The translations under genes and the position numbers were made by a program. From the NCBI GenBank assembly GCA_024711025.1, contig JANJTP010000072.1:1-51965 (forward strand): a stretch of DNA of 51,965 nt. The letters run 5' to 3'. Below, piece after piece: positions 1 to 9,674 of the stretch. Each line of letters starts with the position of its first letter. Positions within the stretch are counted from its first letter, which is position 1. Source of the stretch: Solirubrobacteraceae bacterium. GTDB lineage: Bacteria; Actinomycetota; Thermoleophilia; Solirubrobacterales; Solirubrobacteraceae. The notes under the pieces were generated by a model. It saw only the letters and a program-made list of their open reading frames with translations, ran no database searches and was not told the DNA's origin.

Positions 1-483
1 GACCGGGACGACGGTGGCCCCCATGAGGCGCATGCGGAAGACGTTCAGCTGTTGCCGACGCATGTCCTCCTCACCCATGTACACGACGCACTCGAGTCCG
101 AGTCGGGCGCAGACCGGCGCCGTCGCCACCCCGTGCTGCCCCGCTCCGGTCTCCGCGATGATGCGGCGCTTCCCCATCCGGCGGGCCAAGAGGGCCTGTG
201 CGAGCGCGTTGTTGATCTTGTGCGCACCGGTGTGCAGCAGGTCCTCGCGCTTGAGCCAGATCGACCGGCCGGCGACCTCGCTCAGCCGCTCGGCCCGGTA
301 GAGCGGCGTGGGACGGCCCGCGTAGTCGCGCAGCAGCAGGTCGAGCTCGGAGCGGAAGGCGCCGTCGCGCCAGGCGTCGAGCCAGGCGGCCTCGAGCTCG
401 ACGAGCGCCGGCATCAGCGTCTCGGGCACGTACTGGCCGCCGTAGGGGCCGTAGCGGTGCTCGACGCCCGCGGAACCGCTCAC
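1..483 (-). CDS. trpB: Tryptophan synthase beta subunit (N-terminal part; gene continues beyond window edge)
   Basis: TrpB condenses indole with serine, using PLP, in the cytoplasmic alpha2-beta2 complex. Only the first 161 codons are present. The translation has the family opening ([17 protein letters not shown]), the [16 protein letters not shown] segment with the PLP-binding lysine at residue 89, and the [13 protein letters not shown] loop. The start is a GTG whose first bases overlap the TGA of trpF (GTGA), so translation is probably coupled. It is the last tryptophan gene visible; trpA would be expected just past the edge. Identity is secure; the truncation is only the window boundary. 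Confidence 0.97.
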   Translation of the reverse strand, partial: MSGSAGVEHRYGPYGGQYVPETLMPALVELEAAWLDAWRDGAFRSELDLLLRDYAGRPTPLYRAERLSEVAGRSIWLKREDLLHTGAHKINNALAQALLARRMGKRRIIAETGAGQHGVATAPVCARLGLECVVYMGEEDMRRQQLNVFRMRLMGATVVPV

Positions 484-1163
484 GGGGCGGCCTCGAGGGC
501 CTCTTCCCCGCGCGCGGCGGTGGGCTCGTCGTGCACGGCCCGGACCGCGGCGACGAACGCCTCGACCTTCGCGGAGTCCTTGCGTCCCGGTGCGGCCTCG
601 ACGCCGCTGGCGACGTCGACGGCCCAGGGGCGCACGACCTCGATGGCCTTCGCGACGTTGTCGGCCCGCAGCCCGCCGCTGAGGATCAGCGGGGTGGCGG
701 AGCGACGGTGGGCGACGAGCTCCCAGTCCCAGGTCTCCCCGGTGCCGCCGCGGAGCGAGGGGTGATGGGCGTCGAGCAGGTGGAAGTCGACGTGGTAGCG
801 CCCGAGCGCCTGCAGGTCGGCTCCGGAGCGCACCCGTGCGGCCTTTATGACCTTCGCGCCGGTGCGCCGACGAACCTCGTCGGCGTACGCGGGACCCTCG
901 TCGCCGTGGAGCTGGACGAGCGTCAGCCCCAGCGCGTCGACGAGCGCCGTGAGCTCGTCGAGCGGAGCGTTGACGAACACGCCGCAGACCTCGACGAGAC
1001 GCTTGAGCCGGCGGGCGACGAGCTGCGCCTCGGGCAGCTCGCAACGTCGCGGCGAGCCCTCCCAGAAGACCATCCCGACGGCCCAGGCGCCAGCCTCGAC
1101 GGCGAGCTGCGCGTCGTCGAGACTCGTGATGCCGCAGACCTTGATGCGGGGCGCACCGGACAC
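480..1163 (-). CDS. trpF: Phosphoribosylanthranilate isomerase
   Basis: TrpF catalyses the Amadori rearrangement of phosphoribosylanthranilate to CdRP, the third step of tryptophan synthesis. The 227-residue (beta/alpha)8 protein carries KVCGIT near the N-terminus with the catalytic general base Cys10, LVQLHGDE in the middle, the general acid Asp131 in HLLDAHH, and the phosphate-binding ILSGGL and VDVASGVE loops. Length is normal. The GTG start lies 17 bases after the htrA stop and the stop overlaps the trpB start. Separate trpF and trpC genes show that this organism does not rely on a bifunctional PriA/HisA for this step. Confidence 0.96.
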   Translation of the reverse strand: MSGAPRIKVCGITSLDDAQLAVEAGAWAVGMVFWEGSPRRCELPEAQLVARRLKRLVEVCGVFVNAPLDELTALVDALGLTLVQLHGDEGPAYADEVRRRTGAKVIKAARVRSGADLQALGRYHVDFHLLDAHHPSLRGGTGETWDWELVAHRRSATPLILSGGLRADNVAKAIEVVRPWAVDVASGVEAAPGRKDSAKVEAFVAAVRAVHDEPTAARGEEALEAAP

Positions 1164-1180
1164 CCCGCCATCGTGGCAGA

Positions 1181-2374
1181 TCAGGGGAGCGGCACCGTCT
1201 GCGCCTGGCCGGTCGGCGTGCCCTGCGGCCGTGCGGCGAGCGTCACGGTGACGGTGCGCCGCTTGCCGTCGCGCACGACCGTGACCTTCACGTCGTCGCC
1301 CTTGCGCTTGGCCGAGACCGCGGCGGCGAGGCCCTCGCTCGACGTGATCGCCTTCCCGTCGACCTCGGTGATGATGTCACCGCCGAGCTGGACGTCCTGG
1401 CCGTCGATCTGCGCCGGGATGTTGCCGCCCCGGATGCCGGCCTTCGCGGCCGGGCCGCCCGGCTCGACCGCTGTGACGAGGACGCCCTTGTCGGTCGGGA
1501 GGTTGAGCCCGGCGAGCTTGGAGTCGACCGTCACACCCGAGACGCCGAGGTAGCCGGTGTTGACGGTGCCCTTCTTGAGCTCGGGGAGCAGCTTGCGTGC
1601 GGTGTCGATCGGAACGGCGAAGCCGATGCCGACGTTCCCGTTGCCGTTGCCGCCCGTCGCGATCTGCGAATTGATGCCGATCACCTCGCCGGCCGCGTCG
1701 ATCAGCGGGCCGCCCGAGTTGCCCGGGTTGATCGCGGCGTCGGTCTGGATCACGTTGCTGATCGTGAAGCCGTTGAGCCCGCGGATCTGACGTGCCTTGG
1801 CGGACACGACGCCCGTGGTCAGCGTGCGGTCGAGCCCGAACGGGTTGCCGATCGCGACCACCGGGTCGCCGACCTGGACGTCCCTGGCCGAGCCGAGGGT
1901 GAGCGGCGCGAGCTCGAGCCCGGACGGCTCGACCTTGAGCACGGCGAGGTCGGTCGAGCGGTCCTTGCCGAGGATCTTGGCGTCGACGGTCTTCTGGTCC
2001 TGGAACTGGACGGTCACCTTCGACGCGCCGTCGACGACGTGGGCGTTCGTCAGGATCGTCCCCTGCTTGTCGATGACGAAGCCGGACCCGGTGGCCTCGC
2101 CGCGCTGCTGCTGAGGGAGGCCGAACGGGGAGCTGGTCTGCTGGACGACCTCGGCGCGGACGAAGACGACGCCCGGCGCGTCGCGCTTATAGATGTCGCG
2201 CGCGGTCAGTGCGCCGCCGCCCTTCGCCGGCTCGAGGCTGCTCGACAGCGGGGCCTGACGCACGACCGTCGTCGTCTCGGAGCCGATGCCGACGACGCTC
2301 GCCAGACCGACCGCCACGACGGCGCCGGAGAGGCCGGAGAGGAGGGCGATCGCCCAGGTGCGGGTGCTCTTCAT
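1181..2374 (-). CDS. Membrane-anchored HtrA/DegP-type serine protease with PDZ domain
   Basis: A 397-residue envelope quality-control protease. Residues 7-31 form a single hydrophobic signal anchor, so the catalytic part should lie outside the membrane. The trypsin-like domain holds the triad His112 (TNAHVVDG), Asp142 (STDLAVLKV) and Ser220 ([10 protein letters not shown]). A C-terminal PDZ domain covers roughly residues 285-385. The linker at about 40-60 is low-complexity. Its position between trpC and trpF is odd because it has no metabolic link to tryptophan. A hairpin just upstream (2420-2443) may partly insulate it. Which paralogue (PepD, HtrA or DegP-like) cannot be settled from sequence alone. 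Confidence 0.93.
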   Translation of the reverse strand: MKSTRTWAIALLSGLSGAVVAVGLASVVGIGSETTTVVRQAPLSSSLEPAKGGGALTARDIYKRDAPGVVFVRAEVVQQTSSPFGLPQQQRGEATGSGFVIDKQGTILTNAHVVDGASKVTVQFQDQKTVDAKILGKDRSTDLAVLKVEPSGLELAPLTLGSARDVQVGDPVVAIGNPFGLDRTLTTGVVSAKARQIRGLNGFTISNVIQTDAAINPGNSGGPLIDAAGEVIGINSQIATGGNGNGNVGIGFAVPIDTARKLLPELKKGTVNTGYLGVSGVTVDSKLAGLNLPTDKGVLVTAVEPGGPAAKAGIRGGNIPAQIDGQDVQLGGDIITEVDGKAITSSEGLAAAVSAKRKGDDVKVTVVRDGKRRTVTVTLAARPQGTPTGQAQTVPLP

Positions 2375-2419
2375 CTGCTCAGCATGCGGATGGTTGTTGA
2401 AGGGCCAGTAAACCCCGGA

Positions 2420-2443
2420 TGAGAGCCCGCTGTGGGCATCTCA
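2420..2443 (-). terminator. Stem-loop at the trpC stop codon
   Basis: Read on the minus strand, TGAGA-T-GCCC pairs with GGGC-TCTCA around the loop ACAGC: nine pairs with one bulged T. The first TGA is the trpC stop codon. No T-run follows, so it is at best a weak or partial terminator, or an mRNA end-stabilising hairpin between trpC and htrA. Confidence 0.45.
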
Positions 2444-3232
2444 GCGCTCATCGGCCTCCATCCCGGCGAGGGCGCGCAGCGCCGCCCCGGGGTCCGCGGA
2501 GCGCATCAGGCTCTCGCCCACGAGAACCGCGTCGACGCCGACGCGCTCGAGGTCCAGGAGCTGCTCGCGAGTGCGGAAGCCGGACTCGCTCACGACCGTC
2601 TTGCCGGCCGGGATGTCGACGAGCAGCTCGTACGTGCGCTCGATGTCGACGCTGAAGTCCGCGAGGTCGCGGTTGTTGATGCCGATCAGGTCCGGGTCGA
2701 CGACCTCGAGCACCCGTGCCACCTCACCCTCGGTGTGCACCTCGACGAGCACGTCGAGGTCGAGGTCGACGGCCTGCGCATGCAGCGCGGCGAGCGCTCG
2801 GTCGTCGAGCGCGGCGGCGATCAGCAGGATCGCGTCCGCTCCCGCCGCCGCGGACTCGACGACCTGGTAGGGGTCGACGACGAAGTCCTTGCGCAGGATC
2901 GGCAGGCTCGCGGCCGCGCGCGCGGCACGCAGGTCGTCGAGCGATCCGCCGAAGTGCGGGCCCTCGGTCAGCACCGAGAGCGCCGCGGCGCCCGACTGCT
3001 CGTAGGCGCTCACGATCCCCTCGACCGTCGCCCCCACGCGGATCTCGCCGGCACTCGGCGAGCGGCGCTTGAACTCGGCGATCACGGCGACCCCGGGCCG
3101 GGCGAGCGCCTCGGCGAACGGGCGGATGTCGCGCCGTTCGAGGTGGCGCTCGAGCTGCTCCAGCGGCAGATCGCGCCGGCGCCTGGCAACGTCCTCACGA
3201 GTGACGTCGACGATCCGGTCGAGAACGCTCAC
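2441..3232 (-). CDS. trpC: Indole-3-glycerol-phosphate synthase
   Basis: TrpC decarboxylates and closes CdRP to indole-3-glycerol phosphate. The 263-residue TIM-barrel has VIAEFKRRSPSAG (Lys55), ILRKDFVVDPYQV (catalytic Lys115), LVEVHTEGE (Glu164), the GINNRDL loop, VVSESGF and VLVGESLM. All active-site elements are intact and the length is typical of monofunctional TrpC. The GTG start overlaps the trpD stop as GTGA. No trpF domain is fused; trpF is a separate gene two places downstream. Confidence 0.97.
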   Translation of the reverse strand: MSVLDRIVDVTREDVARRRRDLPLEQLERHLERRDIRPFAEALARPGVAVIAEFKRRSPSAGEIRVGATVEGIVSAYEQSGAAALSVLTEGPHFGGSLDDLRAARAAASLPILRKDFVVDPYQVVESAAAGADAILLIAAALDDRALAALHAQAVDLDLDVLVEVHTEGEVARVLEVVDPDLIGINNRDLADFSVDIERTYELLVDIPAGKTVVSESGFRTREQLLDLERVGVDAVLVGESLMRSADPGAALRALAGMEADER

Positions 3233-4257
3233 CGGGCCAGCTCCAGGCTCAGCGCCACGTAGCGCTCGAGCGCGCGCTCGGCGGCGCCGCCGTCGATCGC
3301 CGCAGCGGCGCTCTCGACCCCATCGGCGAGCGAGTCCGCACGGCCCGCCGCGTAGATCGCGGCGCCCGCGTTGAGCACGGCGAGATCGCGTGCCGAGCCG
3401 CGCTCCCCGGCCAGGATCGAGCGGGTGGCCTGCGCGTTCTCGCTCGGCGTGCCGCCGACCAGCGCATCCGGATCGGCGCGTGGCAGCCCCACGCCCTCAG
3501 GCTCGACGACATAGCGGCGCAGTCTCTGCTCCTCGACCTCCACGACATGAGTCGGGCCGGACGTCGAGAGCTCGTCCAGACCGTCGACGCTGGACACTAC
3601 CAGCGCGCGATCGGTGCCCAGCCGCGCGAGCGCCCCGGCGACGAGGTCGAGCGCCCCCGGATCGGCCACGCCGACGACCTGGCGGCGCGCGCCCGCGGGG
3701 TTTGTCAGCGGTCCCAGCAGGTTGAAGATCGTCCGCACCGCGAGGTCGCGGCGCACGGGCACGACGTGGCGCGTCGCGGCGTGGTGCGCGGGGGCGAACA
3801 TGAAGCCGAAGCCGGCCTCGTCGATCGACCGCGCCACGCCCTCGGGCGAGACGTCGAGCCGAGCGCCGAGCGCCTCCAGCAGGTCGGCGGAGCCGCTCAG
3901 ACCGGTCGCCGAGCGGTTTCCGTGCTTGGCGACCGCGCACCCGGCACCGGCCGCGATCAACGCCGCCGTCGTCGAGACGTTGAACGTCCGCCGGCCGCCG
4001 CCGGTCCCGGCGGTGTCGACGAGATCGCCGCGGGTCGGACGCACCGGCGTGGCCATCGCCCGCATCGTCTCGGCGAGGCCGGCGACCTCCTCCTCCGTCT
4101 CGCCCTTGGTCCGCAGCGCTATCAGGAAGCCGGCGATCTCGGCGGTGCTCGCGGCGCCGTCCATGATCTGCGCGAGCACCGAGGCCGCCTGCTCGCGGGA
4201 CAGGTCGCGCCGCGAGGCGAGCGCGTCGATCGCCGCGGTGATCGTCGGGTTCGACAC
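3229..4257 (-). CDS. trpD: Anthranilate phosphoribosyltransferase
   Basis: TrpD joins anthranilate to PRPP. The 342-residue protein shows the helical N-terminal domain, then the PRPP-binding GTGG loop (residues 84-87, in DTAGTGGG), NVSTTAALIAAGAG, and the KHGNRS motif at 111-116 that contacts anthranilate. Length is normal. It uses GTG at 4257, two bases after the trpG stop, and its own TGA overlaps the trpC GTG, so trpG-trpD-trpC form a tightly coupled block. Confidence 0.97.
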   Translation of the reverse strand: MSNPTITAAIDALASRRDLSREQAASVLAQIMDGAASTAEIAGFLIALRTKGETEEEVAGLAETMRAMATPVRPTRGDLVDTAGTGGGRRTFNVSTTAALIAAGAGCAVAKHGNRSATGLSGSADLLEALGARLDVSPEGVARSIDEAGFGFMFAPAHHAATRHVVPVRRDLAVRTIFNLLGPLTNPAGARRQVVGVADPGALDLVAGALARLGTDRALVVSSVDGLDELSTSGPTHVVEVEEQRLRRYVVEPEGVGLPRADPDALVGGTPSENAQATRSILAGERGSARDLAVLNAGAAIYAAGRADSLADGVESAAAAIDGGAAERALERYVALSLELAR

Positions 4258-4259
4258 GG

Positions 4260-4826
4260 TCAGGCAGGCAGGCGCAGGAAGTTCTCGAGCAGACGCCGGC
4301 CCGACTCGGTGAGGACCGACTCGGGGTGGAACTGCACGCCTTCGGCGGGCAGCTCGCGATGGCGGATCCCCATCACGACACCGCCGCCGCGCGCGCTCAG
4401 CTCGAAGTCCTCGGGCAGCTCGTCGGCGACGACCAGCGAGTGGTAGCGCCCGACGGTCAGGGGCGACTCCAGCCCCTCGAAGATCGTCCGTCCGTCATGC
4501 TCGATCGTCGTCGTCTTGCCGTGCACCGGCACGTGGCGCACCACGCGTCCGCCGAACGCCTGGGCGAGCGCCTGGTGGCCGAGGCAGACGCCGAGCAGCG
4601 GCACGCCGGCCTCGGGGAAGCGGCGCACGACCTCCAGCGAGACGCCGGCGTCGTCGGGCGTGCAGGGACCGGGTGAGACGACGACGCGGTCGGGCGCGCG
4701 CGCAAGCAGCTCCTCGACGCCCGCGTGGTCGTTGCGCACGACGTCGAGCTCGGCTCCGAGCTCGCCGAGCAGCTGCACGAGGTTGTAGGTGAAGCTGTCG
4801 TAGTTGTCGATGACGAGGACTCGCAT
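4260..4826 (-). CDS. trpG: Anthranilate synthase component II (glutamine amidotransferase)
   Basis: TrpG supplies ammonia from glutamine to TrpE. The 188-residue class I amidotransferase begins [15 protein letters not shown], as the family does, and has the oxyanion strand [11 protein letters not shown] and the triad Cys81 (GVCLGHQ), His167 and Glu169 (VQFHPES). I chose the ATG at 4826 because the family motif starts there. The same frame stays open upstream through trpE, but that extension is only trpE read out of frame. The ATG lies five bases after the trpE stop. It could also serve para-aminobenzoate synthesis as an amphibolic subunit if no pabA exists elsewhere. Confidence 0.96.
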   Translation of the reverse strand: MRVLVIDNYDSFTYNLVQLLGELGAELDVVRNDHAGVEELLARAPDRVVVSPGPCTPDDAGVSLEVVRRFPEAGVPLLGVCLGHQALAQAFGGRVVRHVPVHGKTTTIEHDGRTIFEGLESPLTVGRYHSLVVADELPEDFELSARGGGVVMGIRHRELPAEGVQFHPESVLTESGRRLLENFLRLPA

Positions 4827-4831
4827 CGCGC

Positions 4832-6310
4832 TCACCCCCAGTCCGGCTGCGTGGCCGCGAGCTCGATCGCCCGACGCACCGCGCGGGCCTTGTTGACGGA
4901 CTCCTCGTACTCGTAGGCCGGCACGGCGTCCGCGACGGTACCGCCACCGGCCTGCACGTGCAGCTCGCCGCCGGTCGCGACCACCGTGCGGATGTGGATG
5001 CAGGTGTCGAGGTCGCCGGCGTAGCTCAGCCAGCCGATCGCGCCGCCGTAGCCGCCGCGCTTGATCGGCTCGAGCTCGTCGATGATCTGCATCGCGCGGA
5101 CCTTCGGCGCGCCGGACAGCGTCCCGGCCGGCAGCACCGCCCGCAGCGCGTCCATCGGCCCCACGCCGGACCTCAGCGTCCCGGAGACCGACGAGACGAT
5201 GTGCATCACGTGCGAGTACGTCTCGACCGACATGAACGTGTCGACCCGCACCGAGCCGTACTCGCACACGCGGCCCAGGTCGTTGCGGCCGAGGTCCACC
5301 AGCATCACGTGCTCGGCCCGCTCCTTCTCGTCCTCGAGCAGTCCCGCGGCGATCACGATGTCCTCCTCGGCGCTGCCGCCGCGCGGCCGGGTGCCGGCGA
5401 TCGGCCGCGTGGAGACCTGCCGCCCGCTGACCGTCAGCAGCGGCTCGGGGCTGGCCCCCGCGACCTGGAAGTCGCCGAAGTCCAGGAAGTACATGTAGGG
5501 GCTCGGGTTGACGACGCGCAGCCCGCGGTAGACCGAGAACGGGTCGAGGTCGCTCGCCGCGCTCCATCGCTGCGAGGGGACGACCTGGAACGCGTCGCCC
5601 GCGTGGACGTACTCGACGATCCGCTCGACGATCGCCTCGAACTCGGCCCGCTCGAGGTTCGAGCGCAGCTCGGGGATCTCATGCGGCCCGCGTTCGGCCT
5701 GGCGCGGCACGGGTCCGGCGAGCAGGTCGCGAACGCCCGCGATCGCGCCGGCCGCCTCGGCGTACGCCGCGGACGGGTCCTTACCCCCGTCCGCCTCCAC
5801 GTTGGCGAGGATCGTGATCGTGTGCTTGAGATGGTCGAAGACGACGAGCAGGTCGCTCAGCATCAGCGCCATGTCCGGCAGGCCGAGGGGGTCGGGGTTC
5901 GGCTCCCCGAGCGGCTCGACCGTCCGCACGAGGTCGTAGCCGAAGTAGCCGACCGCCCCGCCCGCGAACGGGGGCAGGCCCGGCTGCGGCGCTTGGCTCC
6001 AGCGGCCGACGGCCTCGGCCGCCAGGGCATACGGGTCGCCGCCGTCGCCGAGCGACCAGCGCAGAACCGAGCGCGGACGCACGCCGATGAAGCTGTAGCG
6101 CCCGACGCGCTGGCCCTGCTCGGCAGACTCGAGCAGGAAGGCGGGGCGCCCCGGCTCGCTCGCGCGCAGCTTGAGGAACGCGGAGACCGGCGTCTCGCAA
6201 TCGTCGATGAAGGTCTGTCGCAGCGGTACGAGCGAGTGCTCGCGCGCGAGCAGGCGCACCTCGTCGAGCGACGGCTCGACGCCGGCGGGGGCTGCGTAGG
6301 GCCGGCTCAC
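4832..6310 (-). CDS. trpE: Anthranilate synthase component I
   Basis: TrpE converts chorismate to anthranilate and is the feedback-controlled entry step. The 492-residue protein has the LLES element (residues 59-62) of the tryptophan-binding regulatory site, so allosteric inhibition is likely retained. The chorismate-binding half shows [29 protein letters not shown] and [17 protein letters not shown]. It starts at a GTG 24 bases downstream of hisIE. That space is too short for a leader peptide or attenuator, so any transcriptional control must act further upstream, before hisIE. Confidence 0.97.
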   Translation of the reverse strand: MSRPYAAPAGVEPSLDEVRLLAREHSLVPLRQTFIDDCETPVSAFLKLRASEPGRPAFLLESAEQGQRVGRYSFIGVRPRSVLRWSLGDGGDPYALAAEAVGRWSQAPQPGLPPFAGGAVGYFGYDLVRTVEPLGEPNPDPLGLPDMALMLSDLLVVFDHLKHTITILANVEADGGKDPSAAYAEAAGAIAGVRDLLAGPVPRQAERGPHEIPELRSNLERAEFEAIVERIVEYVHAGDAFQVVPSQRWSAASDLDPFSVYRGLRVVNPSPYMYFLDFGDFQVAGASPEPLLTVSGRQVSTRPIAGTRPRGGSAEEDIVIAAGLLEDEKERAEHVMLVDLGRNDLGRVCEYGSVRVDTFMSVETYSHVMHIVSSVSGTLRSGVGPMDALRAVLPAGTLSGAPKVRAMQIIDELEPIKRGGYGGAIGWLSYAGDLDTCIHIRTVVATGGELHVQAGGGTVADAVPAYEYEESVNKARAVRRAIELAATQPDWG

Positions 6311-6334
6311 GCGGGGGGCATCCTCACAGAGCGC

Positions 6335-6934
6335 TCAGCGTCGCCGCTCGATCAGCACTCGCTCGGCATCGGCGAGCGTGCGTCCTCGGCCGTGCAGCAG
6401 CACGGTCAGGTGGTAGAGGACGTCGGCCGCCTCCTGGTCGAGGCGATCGTCGGTCTCCTCCCGCGCCGCGCGGGAGACCTCCTCTGCCTCCTCGCGGACC
6501 TTCGCTCCGACAAGCGGCGGGTCGTCGAGCAGCGTGACGGTGTACGAGCCCTCGGGCCGCTCCCGGGCGCGCTCGGCGAGTGTGCGCTCGAGCCCCGGCA
6601 GCGCCTCGTGCGGCGCCGGCGGATCGAGCTCCCCCTCGTGGAAGCAGCTGCGCGCCCCCGTGTGGCAGGCAGGTCCGGCCGGCTCGACGAGCGCGAGCAG
6701 CGCGTCGCCGTCGCAGTCGAGGCGTAGCGCCCGTACGCGCTGGACGTTGCCGCTCGTCGCGCCCTTGTGCCACAGCTCACCGCGCGAGCGCGACCACAGG
6801 TGAAGCTCACCGGTCGCCCGCGTACGCTCGAGCGCGTGCTCGTTCGCGTAGGCAAGCGTCAGCACCTCGCCGCTCGTCCAGTCCTGGACGACGACAGGCA
6901 CCAGGCCGCGCTCGTCGAAGCGAATCTCCATCAT
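6335..6934 (-). CDS. hisIE: Bifunctional phosphoribosyl-AMP cyclohydrolase / phosphoribosyl-ATP pyrophosphatase
   Basis: This fusion carries steps 2 and 3 of histidine synthesis. Residues 1-105 are HisI, with [14 protein letters not shown] and the zinc cysteines 74, 90 and 97 (DCDGD, GPACHTG, RSCF). Residues 113-199 are HisE, with the helical KVREEAEEV...EAADVLYHL nucleotide-hydrolase core. Two ATG codons stand in tandem at the start; either could be used. No other his gene is here. It sits at the head of the trp genes, and both pathways consume PRPP. A strong hairpin separates it from era. Confidence 0.95.
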   Translation of the reverse strand: MMEIRFDERGLVPVVVQDWTSGEVLTLAYANEHALERTRATGELHLWSRSRGELWHKGATSGNVQRVRALRLDCDGDALLALVEPAGPACHTGARSCFHEGELDPPAPHEALPGLERTLAERARERPEGSYTVTLLDDPPLVGAKVREEAEEVSRAAREETDDRLDQEAADVLYHLTVLLHGRGRTLADAERVLIERRR

Positions 6935-6949
6935 CGGGATTCAAGCAGC

Positions 6950-6980
6950 GTCGCGGCCTCCGGCGGAGCCCGCGACGCAG
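6950..6980 (-). terminator. Strong hairpin between era and hisIE
   Basis: Two 14-base arms (6950-6963 and 6967-6980) pair with a single mismatch around the three-base loop GCC. On the minus strand it follows the era stop by two bases and is followed by TGCTTGAAT, which is only weakly T-rich. It probably ends or attenuates the era transcript and makes hisIE-trp a separate unit. Confidence 0.6.
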
Positions 6981-6982
6981 GG

Positions 6983-7864
6983 TCAGTCGATCCCGAGCCT
7001 GTCCAGCAGGCGCTCGTCGGCACGCCAGCCGCGCCGTACGCGCACCGAGAGCTCGAGGTGCACCCGCGTGCCGAGCTCGCGCTCGAGCTCGCGCCGCGCC
7101 GCGCTCCCCACCTGCTTGATCATCCGTCCGCCGGCCCCGATCAGGATCCCCTTCTGCGACTCGCTCTCGACCCAGACGCGGGCCCGCACGACGCTCAGGT
7201 CCTCGCGCGGGCGCTCGACCTCCTCGACGATCACCTCGACGGCGTGCGGCACCTCCTGGAACGTCCGCCGCAGCACCTGCTCGCGCACCAGCTCCGCGAG
7301 CACGACCGCGAGGGGCTGGTCGGAGCGATCCTCGACGTCGAACAGGAACGGCCCTTCGGGCACGAGCGTCGCCAGATGGCCGGCAAGCTCCTCCACCCCC
7401 TCCCCCGTACGCGCGGACACCGGGAAGATGTCCTCGCCGACACCGAGCTCCGCGGCGGCGACCAGCGCCTCGGCGATCTGAGCCGGGCGAAGCCGGTCGA
7501 CCTTGTTCAGCGCAACGACGACCGGCACCGGGGAGCGCCCGAGCAGAGCCGCGATGAAACGGTCCCCCGGCCCCACCCCCTCGCGGGCGTTCAGCACCAG
7601 CAGCGCCGCGTCGCAGTCGGCGAGCTCTACCTCGACACGGCGCTGCATGCGTCGCGTCAGCTCGTCCAGCGGCCGCTGGACGCCCGGCAGGTCGATGAGC
7701 ACGAGCTGGACGTCGCGACGGGTCGCGACGCCGCGGATCGCTCGCCGCGTCGTCTGCGGCTTGTCCGAGACGATCGCGACCTTCTCGCCGACGATCGCGT
7801 TGACGAGCGTCGACTTGCCGACGTTCGGGCGCCCGGCGAGCGCGATGAGGCCGGCGCGCGTCAC
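6983..7864 (-). CDS. era: GTPase Era
   Basis: Era is an essential GTPase that binds the 3' end of 16S rRNA during 30S maturation. The 293-residue protein has the G1 loop GRPNVGKS (residues 11-18), an effector loop with QTTRRAIRGV, G3 DLPG, G4 NKVD and G5 VSART. A C-terminal KH domain carries the GILIGAGGRMIKQ signature. Length is standard. The GTG start overlaps the ybeY stop (GTGA), so it is translationally coupled to ybeY, matching their shared role in rRNA processing. Confidence 0.97.
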   Translation of the reverse strand: MTRAGLIALAGRPNVGKSTLVNAIVGEKVAIVSDKPQTTRRAIRGVATRRDVQLVLIDLPGVQRPLDELTRRMQRRVEVELADCDAALLVLNAREGVGPGDRFIAALLGRSPVPVVVALNKVDRLRPAQIAEALVAAAELGVGEDIFPVSARTGEGVEELAGHLATLVPEGPFLFDVEDRSDQPLAVVLAELVREQVLRRTFQEVPHAVEVIVEEVERPREDLSVVRARVWVESESQKGILIGAGGRMIKQVGSAARRELERELGTRVHLELSVRVRRGWRADERLLDRLGID

Positions 7865-8253
7865 GAGTCGCGGGCGAGCAGCTCGTCCTGCAGCGCGAGC
7901 ATCTGGCCGTCATCGGACTCGTGGTCCATCCCGGCGAGGTGCAGCGCGCCGTGGACGATCGCCTCGCGCAGGTCGGCGGTGTGCGCCGCGCAGATCACGA
8001 TGTCGCCCAGCTCGCGCGGCCCGGCGGCCGGGCCGCTCTCGTCGACGCCGAACGACAGCACGTCGGTGGGGCCGTCGACGCCGCGATGGGCGCGGTTCAA
8101 CTCCGCGATCCGCGAGGCGCTCACGTACTCCACGGCAAGATGGCCGTCGCGGATCCCGACGGCGACGAGCGCGAGCGCGATGAGCCGCTCGGTCTCGGCC
8201 GCGGGCGGCGCGCCGGCGACCTGCCCGGCACCGATGATCTCGACCTCGAGCAT
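7861..8253 (-). CDS. ybeY: Endoribonuclease YbeY (16S rRNA maturation)
   Basis: YbeY is a zinc-dependent single-strand RNase needed for 16S 3'-end processing and ribosome quality control. At 130 residues it is slightly short but complete. The metal site is the H-x3-H-x5-H motif with His101, His105 and His111 (HGALHLAGMDH), preceded by TDVLSF and the GDIVI strand. It lies between phoH (three-base gap) and era (GTGA overlap), the usual phoH-ybeY-era order of Gram-positive genomes. Confidence 0.96.
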   Translation of the reverse strand: MLEVEIIGAGQVAGAPPAAETERLIALALVAVGIRDGHLAVEYVSASRIAELNRAHRGVDGPTDVLSFGVDESGPAAGPRELGDIVICAAHTADLREAIVHGALHLAGMDHESDDGQMLALQDELLARDS

Positions 8254-8256
8254 CGC

Positions 8257-9234
8257 TCAGGCTCGGCGCCGCTCGGCCGGGCGCAGCTCCGGCGCGGCGC
8301 GCTCGGCGAACGCGCCGTAGGCCTCGACGATCCGCTGCACGAGCCGGTGGCGAACGACGTCCTCGCCACCGAATCGGACGAACTCGATGCCCTCGACGTC
8401 GCGCAGGATGTCGCCGACGACGACCAGGCCCGAGCGCTCGTCGCGCGGCAGGTCGATCTGCGTGACGTCTCCCGTGATCACCATGCGCGAGCCGAAGCCA
8501 AGCCGCGTCAGGAACATCTTCATCTGCTCGGGACTTGTGTTCTGCGCCTCGTCGAGGATCACGAACGAGTCGTTCAGCGTGCGACCGCGCATGAATGCCA
8601 GGGGCGCGACCTCGATGACGCCGCGCTCGAGGTGGCCTGCGACGCGCTCGGGGTCGAGCATGTCGTTGAGCGCGTCGAACAGCGGCCGCAGGTAGGGATC
8701 GATCTTCGCCATCAGGTCGCCCGGCAGGAAGCCGAGCCGCTCGCCGGCCTCGACGGCCGGGCGCGTCAGGATGATCCGGTTGACCTCGCGCCGCGACAGC
8801 GCGGCGGCCGCCATCGCGACCGCGAGGAACGTCTTGCCGGTGCCCGCGGGGCCGATTCCGAACGTCACCGTGTTGCGCCGGATCGAGTCGACGTAGCGCT
8901 TCTGGTTGACCGTCTTGGGCGCGACGCGCCGCGCCCGATGGCGCCAGACGACGTCCTCGAGGATCTCGGCCGGCGAGGAGTGTCGGTCCAGCGCACCGGT
9001 CACGGCGGAGATCGTGCCGTCGCCCAGCTCGTGGCCCTGCTCGGCCAGCTCGGCGAGCTCGCGCACGACGGTCGCCGCGCGGGCCACCGTCTCGGCCTCC
9101 CCGTCGAGCGTCACGACGTTGCCCCGCAGGTGGAGCGCGCAGTCGACGTGCTCCTCCAGCTGGCGCAGCACGCTGTCGCCGGTCCCGGCCAGCGCCGCGG
9201 CGGCGTCGTTGGAAAGCTCGATCGTCCGGCGCAT
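8257..9234 (-). CDS. phoH: PhoH-like ATPase
   Basis: A 325-residue cytoplasmic P-loop ATPase of the PhoH/PhoL family. Residues 1-80 are an N-terminal region of the kind found in ybeY-linked PhoH proteins. The Walker A motif GPAGTGKT is at 128-135, and Walker B with DEAQNTS is at 228-234. The family is linked by gene order to YbeY and RNA metabolism; its biochemical role remains uncertain. The ATG shares one base with the yqeY stop (TGATG), so it is coupled to that gene. Confidence 0.93.
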   Translation of the reverse strand: MRRTIELSNDAAAALAGTGDSVLRQLEEHVDCALHLRGNVVTLDGEAETVARAATVVRELAELAEQGHELGDGTISAVTGALDRHSSPAEILEDVVWRHRARRVAPKTVNQKRYVDSIRRNTVTFGIGPAGTGKTFLAVAMAAAALSRREVNRIILTRPAVEAGERLGFLPGDLMAKIDPYLRPLFDALNDMLDPERVAGHLERGVIEVAPLAFMRGRTLNDSFVILDEAQNTSPEQMKMFLTRLGFGSRMVITGDVTQIDLPRDERSGLVVVGDILRDVEGIEFVRFGGEDVVRHRLVQRIVEAYGAFAERAAPELRPAERRRA

Positions 9235-9665
9235 CAGCCTCCCAGCGCCTCCCGGGCAAGCGTCGAGACCCGGCGCCCGTCGGCGCGGCCGGCGACCTGC
9301 GCCATCGCCGCCTTCATGACCTGGCCGAGGTCCTTCGGCGAGCCGGCGCCGGTCTGCGCCACTGCCTCCGCGACGATCGACCGAAGCTCCTCGTCGGACA
9401 GATCCGCGGGCAGGTACGCCTCGATCATCCTCGCCTCGGCGAGCTCGGCCTCCGCCATCTCGGGGCGGCCTCCGCCACGGAAGGCGTCCGCCGCCTCGAG
9501 ACGGCGCTTGCGCTCGCGACGCAGCACCGTCAGCTCGTCTCCCTCGCCGTCCTTGGCCGCCTTCTGCAGCTCCGACAGCACCATCCGAAGGGCGGCGACG
9601 CGATCCCGCTCGCCGGCCTTCATCGCGACCGCGAGATCACCTCTCACCGTGTCCGTCAACGTCAT
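9234..9665 (-). CDS. yqeY: GatB/YqeY domain protein
   Basis: A 143-residue, mostly helical protein matching the YqeY family: a charged helical N-terminal half, then the IEAYLPADLSDEELRSIV segment and a C-terminal DLGQVMKAAM motif like the tail of GatB. The family is proposed to bind tRNA or act in Asn/Gln tRNA amidation, without a proven reaction. The ATG at 9665 follows a TAGACT hexamer by nine bases with no Shine-Dalgarno sequence, so its mRNA is probably leaderless. It heads the yqeY-phoH-ybeY-era unit. Confidence 0.93.
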   Translation of the reverse strand: MTLTDTVRGDLAVAMKAGERDRVAALRMVLSELQKAAKDGEGDELTVLRRERKRRLEAADAFRGGGRPEMAEAELAEARMIEAYLPADLSDEELRSIVAEAVAQTGAGSPKDLGQVMKAAMAQVAGRADGRRVSTLAREALGG

Positions 9666-9674
9666 GCACCCCAG

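Noticed and set aside
4827-5567. Open frame extending trpG about 247 codons upstream
   Set aside because: It is trpE read in another frame: Arg/Gly-rich, no homology, and the TrpG family N-terminus begins exactly at 4826.
6311-6334. trp attenuator or leader peptide before trpE
   Set aside because: Only 24 bases separate hisIE and trpE, and no Trp codon run or competing hairpins are present.
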